From [Clostridium] scindens (GTDB lineage: Bacteria > Bacillota > Clostridia > Lachnospirales > Lachnospiraceae): a stretch of DNA of 64,000 nt. Below are positions 40,386 through 49,070 of this stretch, piece after piece. Each line of letters opens with the position of its first letter. Position 1 is the first letter of the stretch. A model generated the notes under the pieces. That model did not search any database and was not told the DNA's origin. It saw nothing but the letters and a program-made list of their open reading frames with translations. Both the position numbers and the translations under genes were made by a program. The DNA is taken from positions 785,001 to 849,000 of the forward strand of contig NZ_CP080442.1 of assembly GCF_019597925.1 (NCBI RefSeq), in the 5' to 3' direction.

Positions 40386-41111
40386 ATGGACAAGAAGATC
40401 GTATGTCTCGGAGACAGTCTGACATTTGGAAGCGTAGGATATTCTTACATACGTTTTCTCAGGCATCCCTTGGAGGTAATTAACAAAGGGGTGAATGGGG
40501 ATACGACCTATGGTGCTTTGAAGCGGCTAAGGAGGATTGTCGCTTATCCAGAGTATGAAGCGGCAGACACCTATATTGTCGGCATTGGGACGAATGACGT
40601 ATTGCTGCCATATCTGACCCGGATATCATGGCTGTGGAAACTACAGATGGGACCAAAGTGCAGGCGGCTTCAATGCAAGACGGATATGAAAGAGTTTGCC
40701 GTTGAATATGAAAAGTATCTGATACTTCTGGCTAAGAGGCAGAAAAAGGTAATATTGATAGGAATGCCTTATATTGAGTTGAAAGGTTATCCTCATGAAT
40801 CGATAAGAATCAGAAATAAGATCATTGGGCGCCTGGCAAAAAAGTATGAGGTGCCATTTATTGATATTTATGCTTTGCAGATGGAATTAGCTTCGCAGCC
40901 AGGGGAGTATACGTGGAAGCATAGGAATCTGACCCGCTTGACCGAAGGTATATTTATGGCAGTACTTCCATTTACAAAGGACTGGTTTGGACGGATGCGA
41001 GGACTAAAACTTACGGTGGACGGCGTCCACTATAATACGGCATCAGCCAAGGCCCTGGCCGGGGAGGTACAAAGACGTTTGGACGAATTGGAGAAGGAGA
41101 GAAATCATTGA
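40386..41111 (+). CDS. SGNH/GDSL-type hydrolase
   Basis: A 241-residue esterase-like protein with the four family blocks: catalytic Ser in VCLGDSLTFG, Gly in VNGDTTYG, Asn in GIGTNDVL, and Asp/His in VDGVHYN. No signal peptide, so it is cytoplasmic. It overlaps the next gene. Confidence 0.82.
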   Translation: MDKKIVCLGDSLTFGSVGYSYIRFLRHPLEVINKGVNGDTTYGALKRLRRIVAYPEYEAADTYIVGIGTNDVLLPYLTRISWLWKLQMGPKCRRLQCKTDMKEFAVEYEKYLILLAKRQKKVILIGMPYIELKGYPHESIRIRNKIIGRLAKKYEVPFIDIYALQMELASQPGEYTWKHRNLTRLTEGIFMAVLPFTKDWFGRMRGLKLTVDGVHYNTASAKALAGEVQRRLDELEKERNH

Positions 41112-41851
41112 TTAATCAGAAAGAAATGAACAATATTTATGATAACGAACAGTTCTTCGAGCAGTATGCGCAGATGTCGCGCAGCCGTCAGGGACTGTCC
41201 GGGGCAGGAGAATGGCATCAGTTTAAGGATATGTTTCCTGATTTGACGGGAAAGCAGGTGCTGGATCTGGGATGCGGATATGGATGGCACTGCAAGTATG
41301 CCGTAGAATGCGGCGCAAGCCAGGTACTGGGCATTGACCTGAGCGAAAAGATGATTCAGGAGGCGCAAGGAAAGAATGCAGACCCTAAGATTCAGTACGA
41401 AGTCTGCGGATTAGAAACGTATGGCTATCCGGCGGACTCCTTTGACTGCGTGATCTCTAATCTGGTCCTGCACTATGTCAGGGACCTGGATGAGATCTAT
41501 GGAAGGGTCTATAGAACCCTGAAAGAAGACGGCGTATTCCTGGTGAACATCGAGCATCCGGCTTTTACGGCGGGGATCAATGAAGACTGGGAATATGATA
41601 AGAACGGAAATCCAACATGCTGGCCCATTGATAATTATTTTTATCCGGGAGAGCGTACGACCCACTTCCTGGGGCAGCATGTTGTGAAGCAGCACCATAC
41701 GCTGGAGCAGATCTTAATGGGACTTTTGAATGCGGGATTTCAACTGGAGGCAGTCAAAGAGGCCTATCCTTCTGAAGATATGATGGAGATTCCCGGCATG
41801 AAGGATGAGATGCGAAGGCCAATGATGCTGCTGATCAAGGCGGTGAAATAA
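41108..41851 (+). CDS. Class I SAM-dependent methyltransferase
   Basis: A 247-residue methyltransferase. The SAM-binding motif I is VLDLGCGYGWHCKYAVECGA, followed by GIDLSEKMIQEA and VISNLVLHYVRDL. Substrate unknown. The start is TTG at 41,108, overlapping the SGNH gene stop, with GGAGAG upstream. Confidence 0.85.
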   Translation: MINQKEMNNIYDNEQFFEQYAQMSRSRQGLSGAGEWHQFKDMFPDLTGKQVLDLGCGYGWHCKYAVECGASQVLGIDLSEKMIQEAQGKNADPKIQYEVCGLETYGYPADSFDCVISNLVLHYVRDLDEIYGRVYRTLKEDGVFLVNIEHPAFTAGINEDWEYDKNGNPTCWPIDNYFYPGERTTHFLGQHVVKQHHTLEQILMGLLNAGFQLEAVKEAYPSEDMMEIPGMKDEMRRPMMLLIKAVK

Positions 41852-41877
41852 AGGCTGGATTCGATACGGGAGGTGTC

Positions 41878-43170
41878 ATGAGATATAGTATAAGGCAAAT
41901 GAAAACTTCGGAGTATCCGCTTCTTGCGGAGTTTTTATACGAAGCAATCTTCGTAAGAGAAGGAGAAGAGCCAGCTCCAAGGAATATCATAGAAAAGCCG
42001 GAACTTCAAGTATATATAAAGGACTTTGGCTCGGATAAGGACGATCACTGCTTCCTGGCACAAGCGGATGGAAAAGTGGTCGGCGCCGTCTGGGTAAGGA
42101 ATGTAAAAGGGTATGGAAATATTGACAATTCGACGCCCGAGTTTGCAATTTCCTTATATAAGGAATACCGGGGATGCGGCATTGGAACGGCATTGATGGA
42201 CAGGATGCTGCAACATCTGCGGGAAGTCGGTTATGAGAGGGCTTCCCTGGCAGTACAAAAGGATAATTATGCCTTAAAGATGTATCAGGCAGCGGGCTTT
42301 TATGTGGTAGGAGAGAACGAAGAGGAATATATTATGGTGAAGGATCTACAGGCTGATTATGAAGCGGATATCCGGGAGATATTGTCCCACAGGAAAGATA
42401 ATGGCGCGGATCTTTGGACTACGCCGGACAAGAAACTCTTAAAAGGCGCGCCGTTTACCACGCTGGAGAGCGTGCTTTATCTGCGGGAACTGGGCGTTCC
42501 CGCAGATGATCCAGTGCTGGAAGATGCGGCGAACCTGATCTTTAGCACATGGAAAGAGGATGGAAGATTCAAGATCTCCCCAAACGGCGGGATCTATCCT
42601 TGCCAGACAGCGCTGGCAGCGGTGGCGCTTTGCCATATGGGGTATGCCGCCGACCCGAGGGTGCAGAAGACATTCCGGCATTTTCTTGATACGCAGCAGC
42701 CGGATGGCGGATGGAAGTGTAACAAGTATAGTTTTGGCAGAGGGCCTGAGACAGAGCATTCTACTCCCTATACCACGTTAGAGATACTGGACGCATTCCG
42801 CTTTACGGATAGAAAAGAAGCAGGTCCCGCGCTTGATCAGGCGGTAGAGTTTCTGTTAAAGCATTGGCAGATCCGAAAGCCCATAAGCCCCTGCCATTAT
42901 GGCATAGGGACGCTGTTTATGCAGATCGAGTATCCGTTCCGCGGATATGGCCTCTTCCACTATGTCTATGTGCTGTCATTTTATGAATCTGCGAGAAAGG
43001 ATGACAGATTTAAAGAAGCGCTGGGAGCATTGGAGTCCAAACTAGCGGGCGGGCAGATTGTCGTGGAGCGGGCAGTTCCTAAACTTGCGAAATTATCTTT
43101 TTGTAAGAAGAACAAGCCAAGCAAGCTTGCCACGTACCGGTATCAGGAAATATTAGAGAACCTTGAATAG
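41878..43170 (+). CDS. GNAT domain fused to an alpha/alpha-toroid (prenyltransferase/squalene-cyclase-like) domain
   Basis: Residues 1-160 form a GNAT acetyltransferase (ISLYKEYRGCGIGTALMDRM). Residues about 185-400 contain repeated helical units with terpene cyclase-like motifs: TWKEDGRFKISPNGGIYPCQ, DTQQPDGGWKCNKYSFGRGP, and TPYTTLEILDAF. The second half resembles the alpha/alpha-barrel used by prenyltransferases and squalene cyclases but is too short to be a cyclase. A binding or scaffolding role is possible. Unusual pairing. Confidence 0.7.
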   Translation: MRYSIRQMKTSEYPLLAEFLYEAIFVREGEEPAPRNIIEKPELQVYIKDFGSDKDDHCFLAQADGKVVGAVWVRNVKGYGNIDNSTPEFAISLYKEYRGCGIGTALMDRMLQHLREVGYERASLAVQKDNYALKMYQAAGFYVVGENEEEYIMVKDLQADYEADIREILSHRKDNGADLWTTPDKKLLKGAPFTTLESVLYLRELGVPADDPVLEDAANLIFSTWKEDGRFKISPNGGIYPCQTALAAVALCHMGYAADPRVQKTFRHFLDTQQPDGGWKCNKYSFGRGPETEHSTPYTTLEILDAFRFTDRKEAGPALDQAVEFLLKHWQIRKPISPCHYGIGTLFMQIEYPFRGYGLFHYVYVLSFYESARKDDRFKEALGALESKLAGGQIVVERAVPKLAKLSFCKKNKPSKLATYRYQEILENLE

Positions 43171-43223
43171 CAAGATTGCAAGGGCCTATGGGAAACGGGA
43201 AGAAATAACGGGGGTGTTGAAAG

Positions 43224-43565
43224 TTGACGGAGAGAAAAGACGTTATCTCCCACTGTCTGACATATAAGAGCGTCTATGAGGATTATCCTTTCCGGGATAA
43301 GAATTGGTGCGTGATCCGCCACAGAGAGAATCGGAAGGTCTTTGCCTGGATATTTGACAGGGAGGGCTATGTGTGGGTCAATGTAAAATGTGATCCCCAG
43401 TGGAGAGACTTCTGGAGGACGGCCTACAATTCTGTGGTTCCGGCTTACCATTTAAATAAGGCGCACTGGAACTCGATCATTCTGGATGGAACGATTCCGG
43501 AAAAAGAGATCAGAAGGATGATCGGGGAGAGTTACGACCTGACAAAGAAAGAGAGGAAGGGATAA
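43224..43565 (+). CDS. MmcQ/YjbR-family protein
   Basis: A 113-residue protein with the CyaY-like YjbR fold (VYEDYPFRDKNWCVIRHREN, VWVNVKCDPQWRDFWRTAYN, HLNKAHWNSIILDGTIP). Such proteins bind DNA or act as small regulators in some bacteria; here unknown. The start is TTG behind GGGGGTG. Confidence 0.8.
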   Translation: MTERKDVISHCLTYKSVYEDYPFRDKNWCVIRHRENRKVFAWIFDREGYVWVNVKCDPQWRDFWRTAYNSVVPAYHLNKAHWNSIILDGTIPEKEIRRMIGESYDLTKKERKG

Positions 43566-43569
43566 GAAG

Positions 43570-44385
43570 ATGTATGAATCAAGATGCGGGATTAGATGCG
43601 AGAAGTGTGAGGGAAGAGAAGAAGTGTATTGTAACGGATGCCTGAATATGGAAAAGCCATTCTGGGGCGGCGAATGCAGTGTGAAGAGATGCTGCGAGGA
43701 GAGAGGATTAAACCATTGCGGCGAGTGCGAGGATTTCCCGTGCGAAGTTCTTTCATCGATGGGAGTGGAGAAAGGGTATGATCCAAAGCCGAGACTTAGG
43801 CAGTGCCGGGAATGGGCAGGCATCCTGGAAACCGAACGTCTATTCCTGCGGCCTTGGAGGGAGTCAGATGCGGAAGAATTATATAAATATGCGAAGGACC
43901 CCGAAGTGGGGCCTATCGCAGGGTGGCCGATACATACCAGCATAGAGGACAGCCGGGAGATCATCAGAACGGTGCTGTCTGCGCCCGGAATCTATGCTGT
44001 GGTATTAAAAGAAACGAACCTGCCGGTGGGAAGTATTGGACTGACGGCAGGGGCTGCCAGCAATATGGATCTGGGACCGGAAGAAGCCGAGATAGGATAT
44101 TGGATTGGAGTACCCTACTGGGGACAGGGACTGATTCCAGAGGCTACGAAAGAAATCATGCGGCATGGATTTGAGGATCTAAGGCTTAAGACGATCTGGT
44201 GCGGATATTTTGAAGGCAATGAAAAGTCGAAGCGGGTACAGGAAAAATGCGGATTTCATTCCCATCATATGGAAAAGGACAAACTCTGGCCTCTGATGAA
44301 TGACATTCGGACAGAGTATATTACTTATATAACCAGAGAAGAATGGGAAGAACAAAAAAGACAAGGAGGAGTGACAGGATGTTAG
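43570..44385 (+). CDS. DUF3795-GNAT (RimJ/RimL-type) fusion
   Basis: Residues 1-80 are a cysteine-rich DUF3795 domain (CGIRCEKCEGREEVYCNGCL, HCGECEDFPC). Residues about 85-255 are a GNAT of the RimJ/RimL type (LETERLFLRPWRESDAEELY, EIGYWIGVPYWGQGLIPEAT). A metal-binding module joined to an acetyltransferase; substrate unknown. The next gene starts within its last codons. Confidence 0.8.
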   Translation: MYESRCGIRCEKCEGREEVYCNGCLNMEKPFWGGECSVKRCCEERGLNHCGECEDFPCEVLSSMGVEKGYDPKPRLRQCREWAGILETERLFLRPWRESDAEELYKYAKDPEVGPIAGWPIHTSIEDSREIIRTVLSAPGIYAVVLKETNLPVGSIGLTAGAASNMDLGPEEAEIGYWIGVPYWGQGLIPEATKEIMRHGFEDLRLKTIWCGYFEGNEKSKRVQEKCGFHSHHMEKDKLWPLMNDIRTEYITYITREEWEEQKRQGGVTGC

Positions 44386-45197
44386 AACTGCCAGAGGTGA
44401 TACATATTTCCAGACAGTTAGGCGAACAAGTGACCGGCAAAAAAGTCATCCGCGTACTGCCGCCTACGAAGAACCATAAGTTCTGCTGGTATAACGGCGC
44501 TCCGGAAGAATACGCAGAGATGATAGAAGGGGCGGCTATAGAAGGCGCGGAAGGCTTTGGGATATATGTGGAAATCAGATTTTCCAATGGCTGTAAATTG
44601 TGCTTTAATGATGGAGTAAATGTCCGTCTGATCAAAACCGAGGCGCTGCCAAAAGCCTATCAGCTGGCGATAGCCTTCGAGGATGGGGAGGCTCTTGTAT
44701 TTACCGTGGCTATGTATGGCGGAATCATACTCCACCGAGGAGAGTATGATAATGAATACTATCAGAAGAGCCGGGAGGCACTGTCGCCATTTTCCGGAGA
44801 ATTCCGTGCCTATTATGATAAAGGGATGGCTCAAAGCAAGCAGACACTGAGCGCCAAGGCATTCCTTGCTACCGAGCAGAGATTCCCCGGAATCGGGAAC
44901 GGAGTGCTCCAGGATATCCTGCTGGAGGCGGGAATCCATCCGAAGCGCAAGATCAATACGCTTGAAGATACGGATAGAGAAAAGCTATTTTCCTGCACTT
45001 TATCCGTACTTCAGGAGATGATCGACCAGGGAGGAAGAGATACAGAGAAGGATATCTTCGGCAATCCTGGGGGATATAAGACGAGGCTGTCGAAGAATAC
45101 CTATAAGTCCGGCTGTCCGCATTGCGGGGGAGAAATTGTAAAGGCGTCATATCTGGGAGGGTCCGTCTATTTTTGCCCGAAGTGCCAGCCCCTTTGA
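44379..45197 (+). CDS. Fpg/Nei-like protein lacking the catalytic proline
   Basis: A 272-residue protein clearly of the formamidopyrimidine-DNA glycosylase fold: MLELPEVIHISRQL, the helix-two-turn-helix FPGIGNGVLQDILLEAGIHP, and the zinc finger CPHCGG...YFCPKCQPL. In active enzymes residue 2 is proline (MPELPEV), the nucleophile after Met removal; here it is leucine. The zinc-finger arginine is also absent (GGSVYFC instead of GRSTYYC type). Probably a DNA-binding homologue or an enzyme with changed chemistry. Start at 44,379 behind AAGGAGGAGTGACAGG. Confidence 0.82.
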   Translation: MLELPEVIHISRQLGEQVTGKKVIRVLPPTKNHKFCWYNGAPEEYAEMIEGAAIEGAEGFGIYVEIRFSNGCKLCFNDGVNVRLIKTEALPKAYQLAIAFEDGEALVFTVAMYGGIILHRGEYDNEYYQKSREALSPFSGEFRAYYDKGMAQSKQTLSAKAFLATEQRFPGIGNGVLQDILLEAGIHPKRKINTLEDTDREKLFSCTLSVLQEMIDQGGRDTEKDIFGNPGGYKTRLSKNTYKSGCPHCGGEIVKASYLGGSVYFCPKCQPL

Positions 45198-45276
45198 TTG
45201 AAGGCTCTTAGCAGATATCCAACAAAATTTCAGTTGCTGTATTGCAGAATCGGGCAAGATAAATTACAATAAATAT

Positions 45277-45341
45277 GATTATATAAGTTCATAATAAGGT
45301 TGAGCGTTTCTACCAGCTGCCGTAAATAGTTGATTATGATC
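45277..45341 (+). ncRNA. Purine riboswitch aptamer, adenine-type
   Basis: All parts of the purine aptamer are present: P1 GATTA/TGATC, J1/2 TATAA, P2 GTTCA/TGAGC with loop TAATAAGGT, the invariant J2/3 GTTTCTACC, P3 AGCTG/TAGTT with loop CCGTAAA, and J3/1 GATTA. J3/1 decides specificity: GACTA in guanine aptamers, GATTA in adenine aptamers (Vibrio add, Bacillus pbuE). Here the specificity base at 45,334 is T, so adenine is predicted. Confidence 0.9.
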
Positions 45342-45383
45342 CCAGCAGGATTGTAATTGGCTATTTACGGCAGATTTTATTTT
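45317..45383 (+). terminator. Riboswitch expression platform (ON-type terminator)
   Basis: CTGCCGTAAATAG (45,317-45,329), which forms part of P3 of the aptamer, is perfectly complementary over 13 bp to CTATTTACGGCAG (45,361-45,373), followed by ATTTTATTTT. Ligand-bound aptamer and terminator exclude each other, so adenine should switch the downstream gene on. Confidence 0.88.
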
Positions 45384-45397
45384 AAGGAGGAGAAAAA

Positions 45398-46027
45398 ATG
45401 GAATACAAGAGTCTGGATATGGAAGCCTATAATAGGAAAAGTCATTTTGAATACTTTAGCAGCCTTTCATACCCTTATGTAGGAACAACGGTAAATGTAG
45501 AGATTACCAATGCATTTGAGAAAATTAAGGAGAGAAGGCTGCCCTTTTTTCTTACATTTTGCTATTTGGTATCAAGGGCGGCAAATAGTGTAGTCCAGTT
45601 CCGGCAGCGTATAATGGACGGCGGTATTATTGAATTTAAAGACTGTATGACTTCTCATACGGTTGCATTAGAGGATGAGACCTACTGCTATTGCACCCTG
45701 GACAGTTCTATGCCGTTTTCTGATTATCTGCCTTATGCTGTCAGGGCGCAGGAAAGCGCAAAAATGCAAATGGGCATTAAGGAGGAAAAAGAAGAGACGC
45801 TGGATAAGATATTCATCACAACGCTGCCATGGATCTCCTATACATCCCTGCTACAGCCGGTCCCCATGCCGGCGGACAGCAATCCGAGAATATCCTGGGG
45901 AGGATACTTTAGGCAGGAAGAAAAGGTTATCATGCCAGTTTCCGTATTATGTAATCACGCTTTGGTGGACGGCAGGCATATGGCAAGATTTTATGAGTCT
46001 TTGAATGAACAAATTTTAATGTTTTGA
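45398..46027 (+). CDS. CatA-like acetyltransferase, copy 2, under riboswitch control
   Basis: A 209-residue CAT-fold protein with LPFFLTFCYLVSRAANSVVQ, LPWISYTSL and the catalytic-region motif CNHALVDGRHMARFYE. The usual HH pair is NH, keeping the second histidine, and the DG aspartate is present. It starts 15 bases after AAGGAGG and directly follows the adenine-type riboswitch. The hydrolase gene downstream has its own promoter, so this is probably the only regulated gene. Substrate unknown; a purine-related small molecule is one possibility suggested only by the regulation. Confidence 0.8.
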   Translation: MEYKSLDMEAYNRKSHFEYFSSLSYPYVGTTVNVEITNAFEKIKERRLPFFLTFCYLVSRAANSVVQFRQRIMDGGIIEFKDCMTSHTVALEDETYCYCTLDSSMPFSDYLPYAVRAQESAKMQMGIKEEKEETLDKIFITTLPWISYTSLLQPVPMPADSNPRISWGGYFRQEEKVIMPVSVLCNHALVDGRHMARFYESLNEQILMF

Positions 46028-46052
46028 ATTTCTGGTTTTATGGCACACTAAT

Positions 46053-46081
46053 CTGTACAAGCATTTCAAATTTGTATATAA
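46053..46081 (+). promoter_or_regulatory. Promoter of the proline iminopeptidase-like gene
   Basis: TGTACA and TATAAT (46,076-46,081) separated by 17 bases, ahead of GGAGGAAGT and the ATG at 46,098. Confidence 0.6.
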
Positions 46082-46097
46082 TAAGCACGGAGGAAGT

Positions 46098-46988
46098 ATG
46101 ATGGAAATAAGGGAAGGATATATGCCTTTCATGGGGTATCGGACATATTACCGCATGGTAGGAACGCAGACGGGGAATAAGAAGCCGCTGATTCTGCTTC
46201 ATGGAGGTCCAGGCTCGACCCATAATTATTTTGAGGTTCTGGATCGGCTGGCAGAGGAAGATGGCCGCCAACTGGTGATGTATGACCAGATCGGATGCGG
46301 GGAGTCATATGTAGAGGACAGGCCGGATCTGTGGAATGCAGAAGTCTGGATACGGGAACTGGAAGAATTGAGAAGCCATTTGGGCCTTTCCCAGGCGCAT
46401 CTGCTGGGACAATCCTGGGGTGGGATGCTTCTGCTGGAGTATCTATGCAATCATGAGCCGGAAGGAATTAAAAGCATCATTCTTTCCAGTACGCTGCCGG
46501 CATCCTGGATGTGGGGCCAGGAGCAGATGAGAATGGTCAGATACCTGCCGCAGGAAATGCAGGACGCTATTGAAAAGGCAACGGCATCCGGAGACTATAG
46601 TGATCCCGCATATGTTGAGGCAGAGGCAGAATATATGCGCCGCCATGCGGCGGAAACGCCCAAGGAGGATGCGCCGGATTGTCTGAGGCGTCCGGTCAGG
46701 AAAGGATTAGAGGCTTATATCACCGGGTGGGGGCCCAATGAATTTACGCCTCTTGGGACATTGAAAGATTATGACGTGACGGGACAGTTAAGGGATATCA
46801 AGGCGCCAGCGCTGATTGTAAGCGGCGGGGATGATCTTTGCACGCCATACATTGCCAAGTATATGTATGACAGAATCCCTGAATCCAGATGGGAGTTGTT
46901 CCGCACTTGCCGTCATATGTGCTTTGTAGAAGAAAATGAGCAGTACATCAAGCTGTTGAAAGATTGGCTGAATGCCAATGACGAATGA
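46098..46988 (+). CDS. Proline iminopeptidase-family alpha/beta hydrolase
   Basis: A 296-residue hydrolase cleaving N-terminal proline or a related substrate. Oxyanion motif LHGGPGSTHNYF, nucleophile LGQSWGGML (Ser near 109), acid in SGGDDLCTP and histidine in CRHMCF complete the triad. The cap domain lies between. No signal peptide. The next gene begins within its last codons in another frame. Confidence 0.85.
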   Translation: MMEIREGYMPFMGYRTYYRMVGTQTGNKKPLILLHGGPGSTHNYFEVLDRLAEEDGRQLVMYDQIGCGESYVEDRPDLWNAEVWIRELEELRSHLGLSQAHLLGQSWGGMLLLEYLCNHEPEGIKSIILSSTLPASWMWGQEQMRMVRYLPQEMQDAIEKATASGDYSDPAYVEAEAEYMRRHAAETPKEDAPDCLRRPVRKGLEAYITGWGPNEFTPLGTLKDYDVTGQLRDIKAPALIVSGGDDLCTPYIAKYMYDRIPESRWELFRTCRHMCFVEENEQYIKLLKDWLNANDE

Positions 46989-47022
46989 GAAAATAGTTAG
47001 AAAAAGGTTAGGGAATGAGACT

Positions 47023-47907
47023 ATGGAAAGAAGAAAAGGCTTTATTGCCGCATTTATGGCGGGGCTTTTGTGGGGGGCGTCAAGCCCGATCGCCCAGTTT
47101 TTATTTGAGAGCAAAGGGGTCGTATCAGAATGGCTGGTGCCTTACCGCCTGGTAATGGCAGGCATCCTGCTGCTTTTGTATGCAGTCATAATTAAGAAGC
47201 AGAATCCGGTTGAGATATGGAAAGACAGAAATGAGGCAATCCGCCAGATCGCGTTTTCTGTTCTGGGAATGATGGGCATGCAGTACACGTTTTTTGCGGC
47301 CGTTCAGGAGACAAACGCAGGTACGGCAACCATCTTCCAGTATCTGAATCCGGCAATGCTGATCTTATATTTCGCGGTAATATACAGAGTCGCGCCGAAG
47401 GCAAAGGAGATCATCGCGGTTTTATGCTCTGTATCGGGAATCTTCCTGGTGGCGACTCATGGCAATATCCACGCGATGTCCATCTCGCCGAAGGGAATCA
47501 TCATAGGGCTTCTGGTGGCACTTACCACTTGCTTCTATGGCGTGATTCCCGGCCCGCTTCTTAAGAAGCATCCGGCGGAGATGGTGTGCGCCTGGGCAAT
47601 GGTGATTGGCGGTGCGGTCTTAATGGTCGTGACCAGGCCGTGGAGGATGACGGTCCAGATTGACTGGCAGGTAGCGGCAGCATTCCTGTCCATCGTAATC
47701 CTTGGAACCATCTTCCCATTCTGCTTCTACCTGGCAGCCCTAAAGAGCATAGGCTCGGTCTACGCGGGCCTGCTATCAAGCGTAGAGCCAGTAGCCGCGA
47801 CGGTGCTGGCAGCCCTCTTCCTTGGGACTACCTTCCAGGCCATTGATGTGGTGGGATTCGTGCTGGTACTGTCCACCATGTTTATCTTGAATTATAAGAA
47901 TACATAA
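47023..47907 (+). CDS. EamA/DMT-family transporter
   Basis: A 294-residue drug/metabolite transporter with ten predicted membrane segments in two EamA repeats (GFIAAFMAGLLWGASSPIAQ at the start; FLSIVILGTIFPFCFYLAAL in the second). Members export amino acids, purines or drugs. Start at 47,023; a reading from 46,972 adds polar residues and lacks a ribosome site. Confidence 0.85.
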   Translation: MERRKGFIAAFMAGLLWGASSPIAQFLFESKGVVSEWLVPYRLVMAGILLLLYAVIIKKQNPVEIWKDRNEAIRQIAFSVLGMMGMQYTFFAAVQETNAGTATIFQYLNPAMLILYFAVIYRVAPKAKEIIAVLCSVSGIFLVATHGNIHAMSISPKGIIIGLLVALTTCFYGVIPGPLLKKHPAEMVCAWAMVIGGAVLMVVTRPWRMTVQIDWQVAAAFLSIVILGTIFPFCFYLAALKSIGSVYAGLLSSVEPVAATVLAALFLGTTFQAIDVVGFVLVLSTMFILNYKNT

Positions 47908-47911
47908 GAAA

Positions 47912-48895
47912 TTATAATACATTCCAAGGATTTGGCTTGCCCTGATCTACCAAAAGACAGCTTTCCAGGGAATGCTTTACCATATCGCTGATCGCCTGAT
48001 CGGTATAGAAGGCCATGTGGGGAGTCACGATAACATTGGGGAATCCCCGGAGGATGTAGAGGTCGCGTTTGTCCAGGATGTCGGACTTTCGGTCAAAATA
48101 GTACATGCCGAATTCGTTTTCGATTACATCCAGGCCTGCAGCGCCTATTTTGCCAGATTCGATATTTTCGATCAGCGCCTTGGTATCAATCAGGCCTCCA
48201 CGGGCGGTGTTGATCAGAACCACTTGATCTTTCATCTGCGAGATGGAAGATTCATTGATCATATGGAAATTGTCATCGGTCAGGGGCATATGAAGCGTGA
48301 TCAGGTCAGATTGGGCATACAGAGTATCCAGATCCACATAAGTGGCGCAGGCCTTTGCTTCTTCATTTTCATGTAAGTCATAGGCAAGGATGCGGCAGCC
48401 AAATCCCGTAAGATTACGAATGACAGAACGTCCGATTCTTCCGGTGCCAACTACGCCTACCGTAAGGTTGGGCAATTCCCGGCCCTGGATTCCCTGTAGG
48501 GAGAAATCATTGAGTTCGGCCCTCTGCATGATGCGTTTCATTTTCCGTAAGGACATCAGCATAAGCATCAAGGTGTAGTCTGCCACGCAGTTGGGAGAAT
48601 AGGTGGCGTTGCCAACCTGCATTCCAAGTTCTCTTGCCTTATCCAGATCGATATGATCATAGCCGACGGTGCGGGTAGAGATCATGCGGACGCCTAAGTC
48701 ATGGAATCTCTGGACCAGCATGGCGTCAACCTTGGTGGTGATAATACTGATATATTCATAGCCTTTTGCAAGGCTGGCATTTTCAAGAGTCGGGGCGTCG
48801 GGGCTGGTACCCAGTTCGATGCCGTACTCATTGCTGAAATGGGTAAACCATTCGGCCTCGTCAAATTCTCTGTAACTATACACAAATACTTTCAT
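47912..48895 (-). CDS. D-2-hydroxyacid dehydrogenase (D-lactate dehydrogenase/VanH-like)
   Basis: A 327-residue NAD-dependent enzyme. The Rossmann motif GVVGTGRIGRSVI lies near residue 150; the catalytic Arg (NTARGGLID), Glu (VIENEFGMYY) and His (TPHMAFYT) follow. YDHIDLDKARELGMQVGN is typical of fermentative D-lactate dehydrogenases. Start at 48,895 behind AAAGGAGCAACCGTT. Confidence 0.87.
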   Translation of the reverse strand: MKVFVYSYREFDEAEWFTHFSNEYGIELGTSPDAPTLENASLAKGYEYISIITTKVDAMLVQRFHDLGVRMISTRTVGYDHIDLDKARELGMQVGNATYSPNCVADYTLMLMLMSLRKMKRIMQRAELNDFSLQGIQGRELPNLTVGVVGTGRIGRSVIRNLTGFGCRILAYDLHENEEAKACATYVDLDTLYAQSDLITLHMPLTDDNFHMINESSISQMKDQVVLINTARGGLIDTKALIENIESGKIGAAGLDVIENEFGMYYFDRKSDILDKRDLYILRGFPNVIVTPHMAFYTDQAISDMVKHSLESCLLVDQGKPNPWNVL

Positions 48896-48996
48896 AACGG
48901 TTGCTCCTTTTATCATATATTTCTTATGGACGGGCATATCGATACGCCGATCCACAACGCTATTATAGCACCAAATAAGAAAAGCGCGAAAATAAA

Positions 48997-49041
48997 TTGA
49001 CTTTCAATTCCTACAGTTGTAAGATGTATACAAATATGTAT
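48997..49041 (+). promoter_or_regulatory. PBP promoter with two BlaI/MecI-like operators
   Basis: TTGACT (48,997-49,002) and TAAGAT (49,020-49,025) are 17 bases apart. TACAGTTGTA (49,012-49,021) between them is a TACA-N2-TGTA palindrome as bound by BlaI/MecI repressors, and ATACAAATATGTAT (49,028-49,041) is a second inverted TACA/TGTA pair downstream. No blaI or blaR gene is visible in the window. Confidence 0.6.
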
Positions 49042-49070
49042 CTGAGTATAAGTGTTCTAAGGAGGTATCC

